From NCBI GenBank assembly GCA_016742175.1, contig JACVCH010000009.1, positions 158,040 to 222,039 of the forward strand: a DNA stretch of 64,000 nucleotides, given 5' to 3'. A program made the position numbers and the translations under genes. This document shows positions 20,341-27,893 of the stretch, in pieces; position 1 is the stretch's first letter, and every line of letters starts with the position of its first letter. The notes beneath the pieces are model-generated. The model did not search any database. It saw nothing but the letters and a program-made list of their open reading frames with translations, and was not told where the DNA came from. This stretch comes from Rhizobiaceae bacterium (GTDB lineage: Bacteria > Pseudomonadota > Alphaproteobacteria > Rhizobiales > Rhizobiaceae).

Positions 20341-20822
20341 AGCGTCTCCAAAATCTTCGCCGCGCCCGATTCAACCGCCTTGCCCGGCGCGTCGCCGCTG
20401 TGGAGTGCGGTCACCGTGCCGTCCTCGACGATCATCGAGAAGCGCGTTGCGCGCAGGCCCATGCCGGCGGCCGAAAGGTCGACGTCGAGCCCGCAGGCCT
20501 TGGCGAATTCGCCGCTGCCGTCGGCCAGGAACACGAGCTTGCCTTCGCCGCCGGTGAAGCGCGCCCAGGCGGTCATGACGTGGATGTCGTTGACGGCGAC
20601 GACGGCGATGGTGTCGACGCCCTTGGCCTTCAGCGCGTCGAAATTCTCGAGATAGCCCGGCAGGTGGTTGTTGGAGCAGGTCGGCGTGAAGGCGCCCGGC
20701 ACGCCGAAGAGCACCACCTTCTTGCCGGCCGTCAGCTCGGCGGTCGTGATCGTCACCGGCCCGTCCGCGCCGATGGTCTTGAAGGTCGCCTCAGGCAGTT
20801 TGTCGCCAACCGAAATCGTCAT
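20337..20822 (-). CDS. Peroxiredoxin of the Prx5/PrxII type
   Basis: 161 residues. The peroxidatic Cys49 sits in [17 protein letters not shown], the signature of the Prx5 group; a second Cys in [11 protein letters not shown] may act as partner. It reduces hydrogen and organic peroxides, with glutaredoxin or thioredoxin as donor. ATG 20822 ([10 protein letters not shown]) with CGGAGCG upstream is preferred over an extension to 20864. It lies 62 bases downstream of the DsbD-domain gene on the same strand, so the two redox genes may be co-transcribed. Confidence 0.95.
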   Translation of the reverse strand: MTISVGDKLPEATFKTIGADGPVTITTAELTAGKKVVLFGVPGAFTPTCSNNHLPGYLENFDALKAKGVDTIAVVAVNDIHVMTAWARFTGGEGKLVFLADGSGEFAKACGLDVDLSAAGMGLRATRFSMIVEDGTVTALHSGDAPGKAVESGAAKILETL

Positions 20823-20884
20823 GTCTTCGCTCCGAATTTTCAGGAAGTTCCGCGATAGCGCCACGCGCGCGCCTTGGCAATGCG

Positions 20885-21673
20885 TCAGGGCAGGGCGAGC
20901 GTGCCGGCCACCGCCTCGTCGCCCGCGACCAGCGTGTAGTCGGCCAGGATGGCGCCGCCCTTTGCGGGGGCGATGATGCGCGCCGTGAAGGTGCCGCCGT
21001 CTTCGCCGGGCGCAAACTCCGGCGAGGCGAGCATCAGCCCGTCCTGTCCGGCGAGGAAGAGTTCGGCCGCGTCGATGCCATCCGGCAGGGCGACCTCGAT
21101 GGCGATCGCATCCTTTTCATGCGAGGCCCGGACGACCTCGAACCCGTCCTGCGGCTCGCCCGGCAGGTTGGCGAAGGCGGCCGCGATCCCGGCTTCGTCG
21201 ATCGGCCCGATATCCTCGCCCGGCGTCACGGTCAGCGTCGCCTGCACGGGCACGCAGATCGTCTCGCAGACGCCGAGGAAGATGTCGACGCCGAGCGCGG
21301 CGGCATCGTCGCCGAGCCCCGTCACGACGACCGGCAGCGTGACGTCGCCGGCATAGCCCGCCCATTGCGAGGTGCCGTCGTCGAAACGCTGCGGCGCGGG
21401 AAAGAGGAGCGCGACGCCGTCGGCCGGCGCGCCCTCGTGCAGCGAAATCTGCGGCGCGACGCCGCTTTCGCCCGGTTCCTGCCAATAGGTCTTCCAGCCG
21501 TCGTCGAGGCGGATTTCGAGCGCGCCGCGCAGGGTGCCGTCGGCCCCCGCCGCCCGCTCGGTGACCAGCCGCAGCTTGCCGCCGGTCGTCTCGTGCCAGT
21601 CGCTGGCGCCGGCATGGGCCGTTGCGGGCGCGAGGGCGAGAAGACCGGCAAGGGCGGCAGATCGAGCGTTCAT
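20885..21673 (-). CDS. Periplasmic DsbD N-terminal-domain-like protein
   Basis: 262 residues with signal peptide (MNARSAALAGLLALAPATAHA). The body resembles the immunoglobulin-like alpha domain of DsbD (DsbC-corrector type family): GALEIRLDDGWKTYWQEPGESG, a Cys pair in VCETICVPVQATLTV, then a second beta region. It has neither the membrane part nor the thioredoxin part of DsbD. It probably passes electrons to periplasmic disulfides, fed by a separate CcdA; a ccdA gene lies at 54270. ATG 21673 fits the signal peptide. Confidence 0.85.
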   Translation of the reverse strand: MNARSAALAGLLALAPATAHAGASDWHETTGGKLRLVTERAAGADGTLRGALEIRLDDGWKTYWQEPGESGVAPQISLHEGAPADGVALLFPAPQRFDDGTSQWAGYAGDVTLPVVVTGLGDDAAALGVDIFLGVCETICVPVQATLTVTPGEDIGPIDEAGIAAAFANLPGEPQDGFEVVRASHEKDAIAIEVALPDGIDAAELFLAGQDGLMLASPEFAPGEDGGTFTARIIAPAKGGAILADYTLVAGDEAVAGTLALP

Positions 21674-21810
21674 GGCTCGGGTTTTGGCCCGGCCCGCGCG
21701 CCTTGGCAATCTCCCGCGATGGTTCGATGGATCATTTCGCGGTGATGTCGGTTCAACAAATGACACCGGCTTGACTTTCGCGGTTATCGGAAACGGGTTA
21801 CGCTTTCGCC

Positions 21811-22419
21811 ATGGACATTCTGGGCCACAGGAAAGGCGCCGCCGGTCAGGGCTTTCTGGAGAACCAGTTCCTGATCGCGATGCCGGGCATGCAGGACGAG
21901 CGCTTCGAGCGCTCGGTCGTCTATCTGTGCGCCCATTCGGAAGAGGGCGCGATGGGGCTGATCATCAACCAGCCGCAGCAGCTTCTCTTTCCCGATCTCC
22001 TGGTGCAACTCGACGTATTGAAGGAAGACGAGGCGATCCGCCTTCCCGAGCCGGCGCGTTCGATCATCATCCGCAATGGCGGCCCGGTCGACCGCTCGCG
22101 CGGCTTCGTCCTCCATTCCGACGACTACATGGTGGAATCCTCGCTCCCCGTCGCCGGCGACGTGTGCCTGACCGCGACGATCGACATCCTGCGCGCGATC
22201 TCAGCCGGCAAGGGCCCGCAACGCGCCCTGATGGCGCTCGGCTATTCGGGCTGGGGCGCAGGGCAACTGGAGGAGGAAATCGCCCAGAACGGCTGGCTGA
22301 CCTGCCCGGCGAGCCCCGGTCTTCTCTTCGACGCCGACCTCGGCAGCCAGTACGACCGCGTCCTGGCCTCGATCGGCATCGATCTGTCGCGCCTCAGCGC
22401 CCAGGCCGGGCACGCCTGA
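21811..22419 (+). CDS. YqgE/AlgH family protein
   Basis: 202 residues. Family marks are [23 protein letters not shown] at the start (read in two halves), [25 protein letters not shown] near residue 92, and [16 protein letters not shown]. Members are conserved single-domain proteins (UPF0301) with no proven activity; AlgH of Pseudomonas affects alginate control. Divergent from the DsbD-domain gene, the 137-base gap carrying both promoters. A 9-bp hairpin follows the stop. Confidence 0.95.
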   Translation: MDILGHRKGAAGQGFLENQFLIAMPGMQDERFERSVVYLCAHSEEGAMGLIINQPQQLLFPDLLVQLDVLKEDEAIRLPEPARSIIIRNGGPVDRSRGFVLHSDDYMVESSLPVAGDVCLTATIDILRAISAGKGPQRALMALGYSGWGAGQLEEEIAQNGWLTCPASPGLLFDADLGSQYDRVLASIGIDLSRLSAQAGHA

Positions 22420-22440
22420 TCGTGCGCATCGGTGTCCGGC

Positions 22441-22465
22441 GAGCGGCCCTTTCTGGGGGCCGCTC
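22441..22465 (+). terminator. Hairpin after yqgE-like gene
   Basis: GAGCGGCCC (22441-22449) pairs with GGGCCGCTC (22457-22465) around a 7-base loop, between the convergent yqgE-like gene and the next minus-strand gene. No clear T-run follows, so it may act as a bidirectional or Rho-assisted stop. Confidence 0.5.
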
Positions 22466-22485
22466 CCAATGCTTTCGCAGCGGCG

Positions 22486-22920
22486 TCAGCCTGCGAGGAA
22501 TTCGCCGATCCGGCCGTAGAAGCCCTGCCGCTTCCCGCCAAGTTCCGCCCGCAACGCTCGCGCAGTGGTCGCCGCGCTCACCGTCGAACCGAAATGGCAG
22601 TAGCAGATGATTTCGTGCAGTTGGTGGTCGGTCAGTTCGAAGAACCGCTTGGCCTCGCCGTAGCTGTCGTCCTTCATGCCGGCGTCGCGAAGCGTGACAT
22701 CCGCGAACGCGACCGCGATCGCCGTGTCGTCTCCACGCATGGTCTGGCGCACCGCGGCTGGCTGATACTCCGTCTCGCGGAGGGTCGAGAGCAGTCTGTG
22801 TGGCTGCTTTTCGAGCAGTTCCGCCCACCGTTCGAGACGTTGGGTACGCGACATGTTCTTCGGATAGTCCTGATCGACTTCCGCGACTGACCGCAATTGC
22901 TCAAGTGCCTGATGTTTCAT
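22486..22920 (-). CDS. Conserved hypothetical protein (144 aa)
   Basis: No function recognised. The protein is soluble and helical, with MSRTQRLERWAELLEKQP near residue 23, a middle part LSTLRETEYQPAAVRQTMRGDDTAIAVAF and a C-terminal half with YGEAKRFFELTDHQLHEIIC and CYCHFG (two Cys and one His close together, perhaps a metal site). The ATG follows AGGAGG, a very good ribosome site. Monocistronic: a 175-base gap upstream (22921-23095) holds a small CTATC/GATAG repeat and no gene. Confidence 0.75.
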   Translation of the reverse strand: MKHQALEQLRSVAEVDQDYPKNMSRTQRLERWAELLEKQPHRLLSTLRETEYQPAAVRQTMRGDDTAIAVAFADVTLRDAGMKDDSYGEAKRFFELTDHQLHEIICYCHFGSTVSAATTARALRAELGGKRQGFYGRIGEFLAG

Positions 22921-23095
22921 CTTGACCTCCTATCTCAAGCGATAGTTGGTCCCCCGGACCATCGGTCCCAGAGTGCAACATGACTCCAACCCATCGGGAA
23001 ATCGAATCACGATGTGGGTGGAGGTTTGTCCGCCAATGTGGGGAACGAAAAAGGGCAGGGGATTTCATCGCAAAGGCACGCGGCGCAGCTACGCG

Positions 23096-23467
23096 TTACT
23101 CCACGATCTTCCAGTACGAATCCTTGCGGATCACCTTTCCTTGCCCAAACGTATAGAAGTCGCAGCCCCTCACATGCGTCTTTGTCCCGTCGCGGCTCGT
23201 TCCCGTCAGCGTCCATTTCGACATGCCCGTTCCGGCGGCCTCGTCGGCGAAGTGCTCGGCCTTGCCGTAGTGAACGTCCGGCAGACCCTCGAAGCGGGCC
23301 GCGATCGCCTTGCGCACGGCCTCCCGGCCTTCGAAACGCGCGCCCCACGGCTCCTTTCCGCGCGGCATTTCGAGCACGCAGTCATCGGCGAAGAACGCCA
23401 TGACGCGGTCGGGGTCGTGCGCGTTGAAGGCGTCGCACAGCGCCTGCAGGGTCGATCTGATGTCCAT
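23096..23467 (-). CDS. SnoaL/NTF2-like protein
   Basis: 123 residues with the fold-typical N-terminus LQALCDAFNAHDPDRVMAFF, then DDCVLEMPRG, a loop GREAVRKAIAARFEGLPDVHY and the last strands KTHVRGCDFYTFGQGKVIRK. This family includes small isomerases, hydrolases and non-catalytic binding proteins; substrate unknown. ATG 23467 (MDIRST) has GAGAGG upstream and fits the domain; the frame extends 27 codons further without similarity. It follows the broken monooxygenase gene at a distance of 28 bases. Confidence 0.85.
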   Translation of the reverse strand: MDIRSTLQALCDAFNAHDPDRVMAFFADDCVLEMPRGKEPWGARFEGREAVRKAIAARFEGLPDVHYGKAEHFADEAAGTGMSKWTLTGTSRDGTKTHVRGCDFYTFGQGKVIRKDSYWKIVE

Positions 23468-23495
23468 GTCCGGGCCTCTCTTCCGAAGGCGGCCG

Positions 23496-23845
23496 TCAGC
23501 CGGTGGCGTGGGCCGCGCGGCTGTCCTGCGGCGCCTCCGCCCGGTCATTCATACCATAGTCGCGCGCCACTTCCGCGATCCGCAGACGATAATCGCTGAA
23601 CACGCCGCCGCGACCCTTCGCCTGCGTCTTGCGATGCGCAGGACGGTTGCGCCAGGCGCGCACCGCCTCCTCGTCCCGCCAGAAGGAGAGGGAGAGGAGC
23701 TTGCCCGGCTCGGTCAGGCTCTCGAAGCGCTCGACGGAGATGAAGCCGTCCACGGTCTCGAGTTCGCCGCGAGCGCGGCGGCGAGGTCGAGATAGTGCGC
23801 CTGTTCGCCCGTTGCGGGCCAGACTTCGAAGATGACGGCAATCAC
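23496..23845 (-). pseudogene. Antibiotic-biosynthesis-monooxygenase (ABM) family gene, frameshifted
   Basis: A GTG at 23845 with GGGAGC upstream begins VIAVIFEVWPATGEQAHYLDL, a typical ABM N-terminus, but this frame stops after 43 codons. The next frame from about 23770 continues the same family (ELETVDGFISVERFESLT, then SLSFWRDEEAVRAWRN and VFSDYRLRIAEVARDYGM). Joining the two needs one extra base in the GCG-rich stretch near 23766-23783, so one base has been lost. The intact protein would have about 117 residues. Either a recent pseudogene or a sequencing error in a GC-rich run; a GTG at 23753 could still start an 85-residue fragment. Confidence 0.8.
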
Positions 23846-23875
23846 GATGGCTGCTCCCTTGCCGGGCGCGAAAGG

Positions 23876-24424
23876 TCAGCGCGCCTCGGGCACGTCGATG
23901 CGCACGAAGATGCGCGTCTGCTGGGCGCCGGCCTGCGGGATCGGGACGGCCGGATCGTTGAAGACGAACTGCGTCGCGCCCGCCGTGTCGGTGACCTGGA
24001 CGCCGTAATTCACCGGGTTTGAATAGATCACCTCGCCGCCGCGGCGCGCCTCGACGACGAGCGGCACGGACACCTGGCCGGGGCCGCCGACCGGACCTGG
24101 CACGATGCGGCCGGCGACGGCGACGTTCACGGTGATCGCGTCGGCCGAGTAGGAACAGGCGCGGGTGGTTTCGGAAATCGTCGTGCGATGGACGAGCTTT
24201 GCCGCGTCGCCGTCGCCGCCGCGCTCATATTGCGACCAGACCGTGCCGTCCGTCTCGAGAATGACCTGCGGGCAATAGGCGCGAAGCTCCTCGACATTGA
24301 CCTCGGCCGGCTGCGCCGCCGCGCTCGCCGCACCGTCGCTCGACTGGCAGCCGGAGAGGGCCACAAGGGAGCCGAGGCTCGCCAGCACGGCAAGATGACG
24401 GATCGACGAACGACAAATCGGCAT
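23876..24424 (-). CDS. Putative lipoprotein
   Basis: 182 residues. A signal sequence ends in the lipobox LSGC with Cys26 as acylation site. The exported part has RAYCPQVILETDGTVW, a RACSYSADAITVNVAVAGRI strand, and a beta-rich C-terminus (TRIFVRIDV). No family name is recognised; similar small envelope lipoproteins are common in Hyphomicrobiales. Its start is 114 bases from thrC, which runs the other way. Confidence 0.8.
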   Translation of the reverse strand: MPICRSSIRHLAVLASLGSLVALSGCQSSDGAASAAAQPAEVNVEELRAYCPQVILETDGTVWSQYERGGDGDAAKLVHRTTISETTRACSYSADAITVNVAVAGRIVPGPVGGPGQVSVPLVVEARRGGEVIYSNPVNYGVQVTDTAGATQFVFNDPAVPIPQAGAQQTRIFVRIDVPEAR

Positions 24425-24538
24425 GGACGGCCCTTCCCTCACGCAAAGCTGGTGTTCTATACCAACCCCGCAATCAAAATGCGACCGGACCCCATGCGTT
24501 TTCCAAAGGGGTGCGAAACCGCGAAGAAACGGAATCCG

Positions 24539-25945
24539 ATGCGCTTTTCGAGTACGCGCGGCGAGGCGCCGCAACTTGGCTTCGCCGATGTCCTCCTCGC
24601 CGGCCTTGCCCGCGACGGCGGGCTCTACCTTCCCGACGCCTGGCCGCATTTCTCCGCCGACGACATCCGTGCGATGCGGGGCCTGACCTATCCCGAACTC
24701 GCGATCCGGCTGCTGACGCCGTTCGTTTCCGAAGACATCGCGGAGGCCGATTTCCGCCGCATCGTCGAAGAGGCCTACGCCACCTTCCGGCACGACGCGG
24801 TCTGCCCGCTCGTCCAGACGGGTGCAAACGAATATGTGCTCGAACTCTTCCATGGGCCGACACTCGCCTTCAAGGACGTGGCGATGCAGTTGCTCGCCCG
24901 GCTGATGGACCATGTGCTGGAACAGCGCGGCCAGCGGGCGACGATCTGCGGCGCGACCTCGGGCGACACCGGCGGCGCGGCGATCGACGCCTTCGCCGGT
25001 CGCGACCGGACGGACATCTTCATCCTCTTCCCGCATGGCCGCGTCTCGCCGGTCCAGCAGCGCCAGATGACGACGTCGCGCGAGGCCAACGTCCACGCGC
25101 TCGCCATCGAAGGCAATTTCGACGACTGCCAGGCGCTGGTGAAGGGCATGTTCAACGATCATTCGTTCAGGGATCACGTGATGCTTTCGGGCGTCAACTC
25201 GATCAACTGGGCGCGGATCATGGCGCAGATCGTCTACTACTACTCGTCCGCCATCTCGCTCGGCGCGCCGGACCGGCCGGTCTCCTTCACGGTGCCGACC
25301 GGCAATTTCGGCGACATCTTCGCTGGCTACGCCGCCAAGAAGATGGGACTCCCGGTCGAAAGGCTGGTCGTCGCGACCAACGACAACGACATTCTCGCGC
25401 GCACCTTCGAGACCGGGCGCTACGAGACGCGCGGCGTCGTCGCCACCACGTCGCCCTCGATGGACATCCAGATTTCCTCCAACTTCGAGCGCCTCCTGTT
25501 CGAGGCGGCGGGGCGCGATGCGGCGAGCGTGCGGCGCTCGATGGAAAGCCTGAAGCAGTCCGGCGCCTTCACCATCGATGCCGGACCCCTCGCAGCGATG
25601 CGGGCGGAGTTTTCCGCCGGGCGCTCCAGCGTCGACGAGACAGCGGCGACGATCCGGCAAGTGCTTGAAAAATCGGGCTATCTCGCCGATCCGCACACGG
25701 CGATCGGCATCAAGGTCGCGCGGGATTTCAAGCGCGATGCTGCCGTGCCGATGGTCGTTCTGGCGACCGCGCATCCGGCGAAGTTCCCCGATGCCGTCCG
25801 GCGCGCGAGCGGCGTCGAGCCGATGCTTCCCGCCTGGCTCGGCGACCTGATGGCAAGGCCCGAAAAGTTCGACGTCCTTCCATCCGACCTGAAAATGTTG
25901 GAAGATCACATCGACCGCCATACAAGAGCGGCCGCAAACCAGTAA
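24539..25945 (+). CDS. thrC: Threonine synthase
   Basis: 468 residues, PLP-dependent; converts O-phosphohomoserine to threonine. Lys112 in TLAFKDVAMQLLARL is the cofactor lysine, GATSGDTGGAAIDAF binds the PLP phosphate, and SGVNSINWARIMAQIVYYY is a conserved stretch. The N-terminus MRFSSTRGEAPQLGFADVLL matches long (type II) threonine synthases. ATG 24539 is chosen over the longer frame from 24188, which overlaps the divergent lipoprotein. A 7-bp hairpin (GCGTGTC/GACACGC, 25947-25970) follows the stop and may attenuate transcription into the peptidase gene. Confidence 0.97.
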   Translation: MRFSSTRGEAPQLGFADVLLAGLARDGGLYLPDAWPHFSADDIRAMRGLTYPELAIRLLTPFVSEDIAEADFRRIVEEAYATFRHDAVCPLVQTGANEYVLELFHGPTLAFKDVAMQLLARLMDHVLEQRGQRATICGATSGDTGGAAIDAFAGRDRTDIFILFPHGRVSPVQQRQMTTSREANVHALAIEGNFDDCQALVKGMFNDHSFRDHVMLSGVNSINWARIMAQIVYYYSSAISLGAPDRPVSFTVPTGNFGDIFAGYAAKKMGLPVERLVVATNDNDILARTFETGRYETRGVVATTSPSMDIQISSNFERLLFEAAGRDAASVRRSMESLKQSGAFTIDAGPLAAMRAEFSAGRSSVDETAATIRQVLEKSGYLADPHTAIGIKVARDFKRDAAVPMVVLATAHPAKFPDAVRRASGVEPMLPAWLGDLMARPEKFDVLPSDLKMLEDHIDRHTRAAANQ

Positions 25946-25993
25946 GGCGTGTCCCCATCCACCGACACGCAATGTCCAGGGAGTACGACCCGC

Positions 25994-27286
25994 ATGAGGG
26001 TTGAGGTTAGCCGTTTGTCGAACGGCCTGACGGTTGCCACCGAGACGCTGCCGCATATCGAATCCGTGTCGCTCGGCATCTGGGTCAAATCCGGATCGCG
26101 CGACGAACGCGACGACGAGCACGGCATCGCCCATCTGCTCGAACACATGGCTTTCAAGGGCACGGGCAAGCGCTCGGCCTGGCAGATCGCGTCCGACATC
26201 GAGAATGTCGGCGGCGAGATCAACGCCGCGACCAGCGTCGAGACCACGTCCTTCTTCGCACGCGTCCTGAAGGACGACGTGCCGCTCGCCATCGACATCC
26301 TCGCCGACATCCTGACGGATTCGAAGTTCGACGAGGGCGAACTGGAGCGCGAGAAGCACGTCATCCTGCAGGAGATCGGCGCGGCGCACGATACGCCCGA
26401 CGACATCGTCTTCGACCGCTTCACCGAGACGGCGTTCCGGCACCAGACGCTCGGCCGCTCGATCCTCGGCACGCCGGAGACGGTGCGCTCCTTCACCTCG
26501 CAGCAATTGCGCGGCTTCCTCGAGCGGCAGTATGCGGCCGACCGCATGGTCGTCGTCGCGGCCGGCGCCATCGACCACGACGCCTTCGTGCGCGAGGTCG
26601 AAAAGCGTCTCGGCTCGTTCCAGGCGCGCTGCGAGGCGACGCTGCCGCAGCTTGCGCATTATGTCGGCGGCGATTTCCGCGAGAGCCGCGACCTGATGGA
26701 CGCGCAGATCGTGCTCGGCTTCGAGGGCCGCGCCTATCACGTGCGCGATTTCTACGCTTCGCAGGTCCTCTCCATGATCCTCGGCGGCGGCATGTCCTCC
26801 CGCCTCTTCCAGGAAGTGCGCGAGCAGCGCGGCCTCTGCTACTCCGTCTATGCCTTCCACTGGGGCTTCTCCGACACCGGCATCTTCGGCATCCACGCTG
26901 CGACCGGCAAGGAGGACATCGCCGAACTGACGCGTGTGCTCCTCGCAGAACTCAAGCGCTCCGGCGAGGCGATCCTGCCCGAGGAGCTCGACCGCGCCCG
27001 CGCGCAATACCGCGCCGGGCTCCTGATGTCGCAGGAAAGCCCGTCGAGCCGAGCCTCGCAGATTGCCCGGCAATTGCTGCTCTATGGCCGGCCGATCCCG
27101 ATGGACGAACTGATGGATCGCCTGTCGAAGCTCACCACCGACCGGCTCGCGGACCTCTCCTCGCGGCTCTTCTCCGCCCGGCCGACCATCGCGGCCGTCG
27201 GTCCCGTCGGCACGCTGCCGGCCTTCGAGACCGTGTCGGAGATGCTCGCGGCCCAGCCGGCGCCGGCGCGCAAGCTCGCCGTCTGA
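25994..27286 (+). CDS. M16 family zinc peptidase (processing-peptidase-like)
   Basis: 430 residues. The inverted zinc motif HLLEH (His47, Glu50, His51) is followed by the distal Glu region EREKHVILQEIGAAHD. A second, non-catalytic M16 half (ARIVLGFEG-type strands, GGGMSSRLFQEVREQRGLCYSVYAF) completes the clamshell. Size and motifs are like the alphaproteobacterial homologues of the mitochondrial processing peptidase beta subunit. It degrades or trims peptides; natural targets are unknown. Follows thrC in the gene order usual for the group. Confidence 0.95.
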   Translation: MRVEVSRLSNGLTVATETLPHIESVSLGIWVKSGSRDERDDEHGIAHLLEHMAFKGTGKRSAWQIASDIENVGGEINAATSVETTSFFARVLKDDVPLAIDILADILTDSKFDEGELEREKHVILQEIGAAHDTPDDIVFDRFTETAFRHQTLGRSILGTPETVRSFTSQQLRGFLERQYAADRMVVVAAGAIDHDAFVREVEKRLGSFQARCEATLPQLAHYVGGDFRESRDLMDAQIVLGFEGRAYHVRDFYASQVLSMILGGGMSSRLFQEVREQRGLCYSVYAFHWGFSDTGIFGIHAATGKEDIAELTRVLLAELKRSGEAILPEELDRARAQYRAGLLMSQESPSSRASQIARQLLLYGRPIPMDELMDRLSKLTTDRLADLSSRLFSARPTIAAVGPVGTLPAFETVSEMLAAQPAPARKLAV

Positions 27287-27293
27287 CGGGACG

Positions 27294-27890
27294 ATGCCGT
27301 TTTCGCCCTTTCTCAGGAGCGCCATGCCGGCGCTTTCGGGAGGCGGCGTCACGCTTCGCCCGCCGCGCAAGCGCGACCATGAGGAATGGGCGCATCTGCG
27401 CCAGGAAAGCCGCGGTTTCCTCGAGCCCTGGGAGCCGCGCTGGCCGTCCGACGACCTCGACTATTCGGCCTGGCGGCAAAGGTTGCGGCGCTACAATGCC
27501 GAGGCGGCGGCGGGCACCGGCCACGCCTTCCTCATCTTCGAAACCGAGCGCGGCCGGCTCGTTGGCGGCATTTCCGTTGGAAACATCCGCCACGGCGTCG
27601 CTCAGAGCGCGCAGATCGGCTATTGGATGGGGGAACGATATGCAGGCCGGGGACTGATGCAGGCGGCGATGAGGCTCGCGCTCGCGCATTCCTTCGACAC
27701 GCTGAAGCTGCACCGGCTGGAGGCGGCCTGCATTCCCGACAATGCGCGCTCCATCCGCGTGCTTGAAAATGCCGGATTCCGGCGCGAAGGACTTCTTCGA
27801 TCCTACCTGCGCATCAATGGCGTGTGGCGGGATCATCTTCTCTATGCCCTGATCGCCGAAGAGCATCGGGCCAGACATGAACGAGGCTGA
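27294..27890 (+). CDS. GNAT acetyltransferase, RimJ-like
   Basis: 198 residues. VTLRPPRKRDHEEWAHLR at the N-terminus, the acetyl-CoA loop YAGRGLMQAAMRLAL and the C-terminal NARSIRVLENAGFRREG are the RimJ/RimL pattern, suggesting N-terminal acetylation of a ribosomal or other protein. Starts seven bases after the M16 stop and ends three bases before the EAL gene, so all belong to one transcript. Confidence 0.93.
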   Translation: MPFSPFLRSAMPALSGGGVTLRPPRKRDHEEWAHLRQESRGFLEPWEPRWPSDDLDYSAWRQRLRRYNAEAAAGTGHAFLIFETERGRLVGGISVGNIRHGVAQSAQIGYWMGERYAGRGLMQAAMRLALAHSFDTLKLHRLEAACIPDNARSIRVLENAGFRREGLLRSYLRINGVWRDHLLYALIAEEHRARHERG

Positions 27891-27893
27891 GGT

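Noticed and set aside
24425..24538. Riboswitch or leader peptide before thrC
   Set aside because: No Thr/Ile-rich leader peptide or conserved aptamer shape could be seen in the 114 bases.
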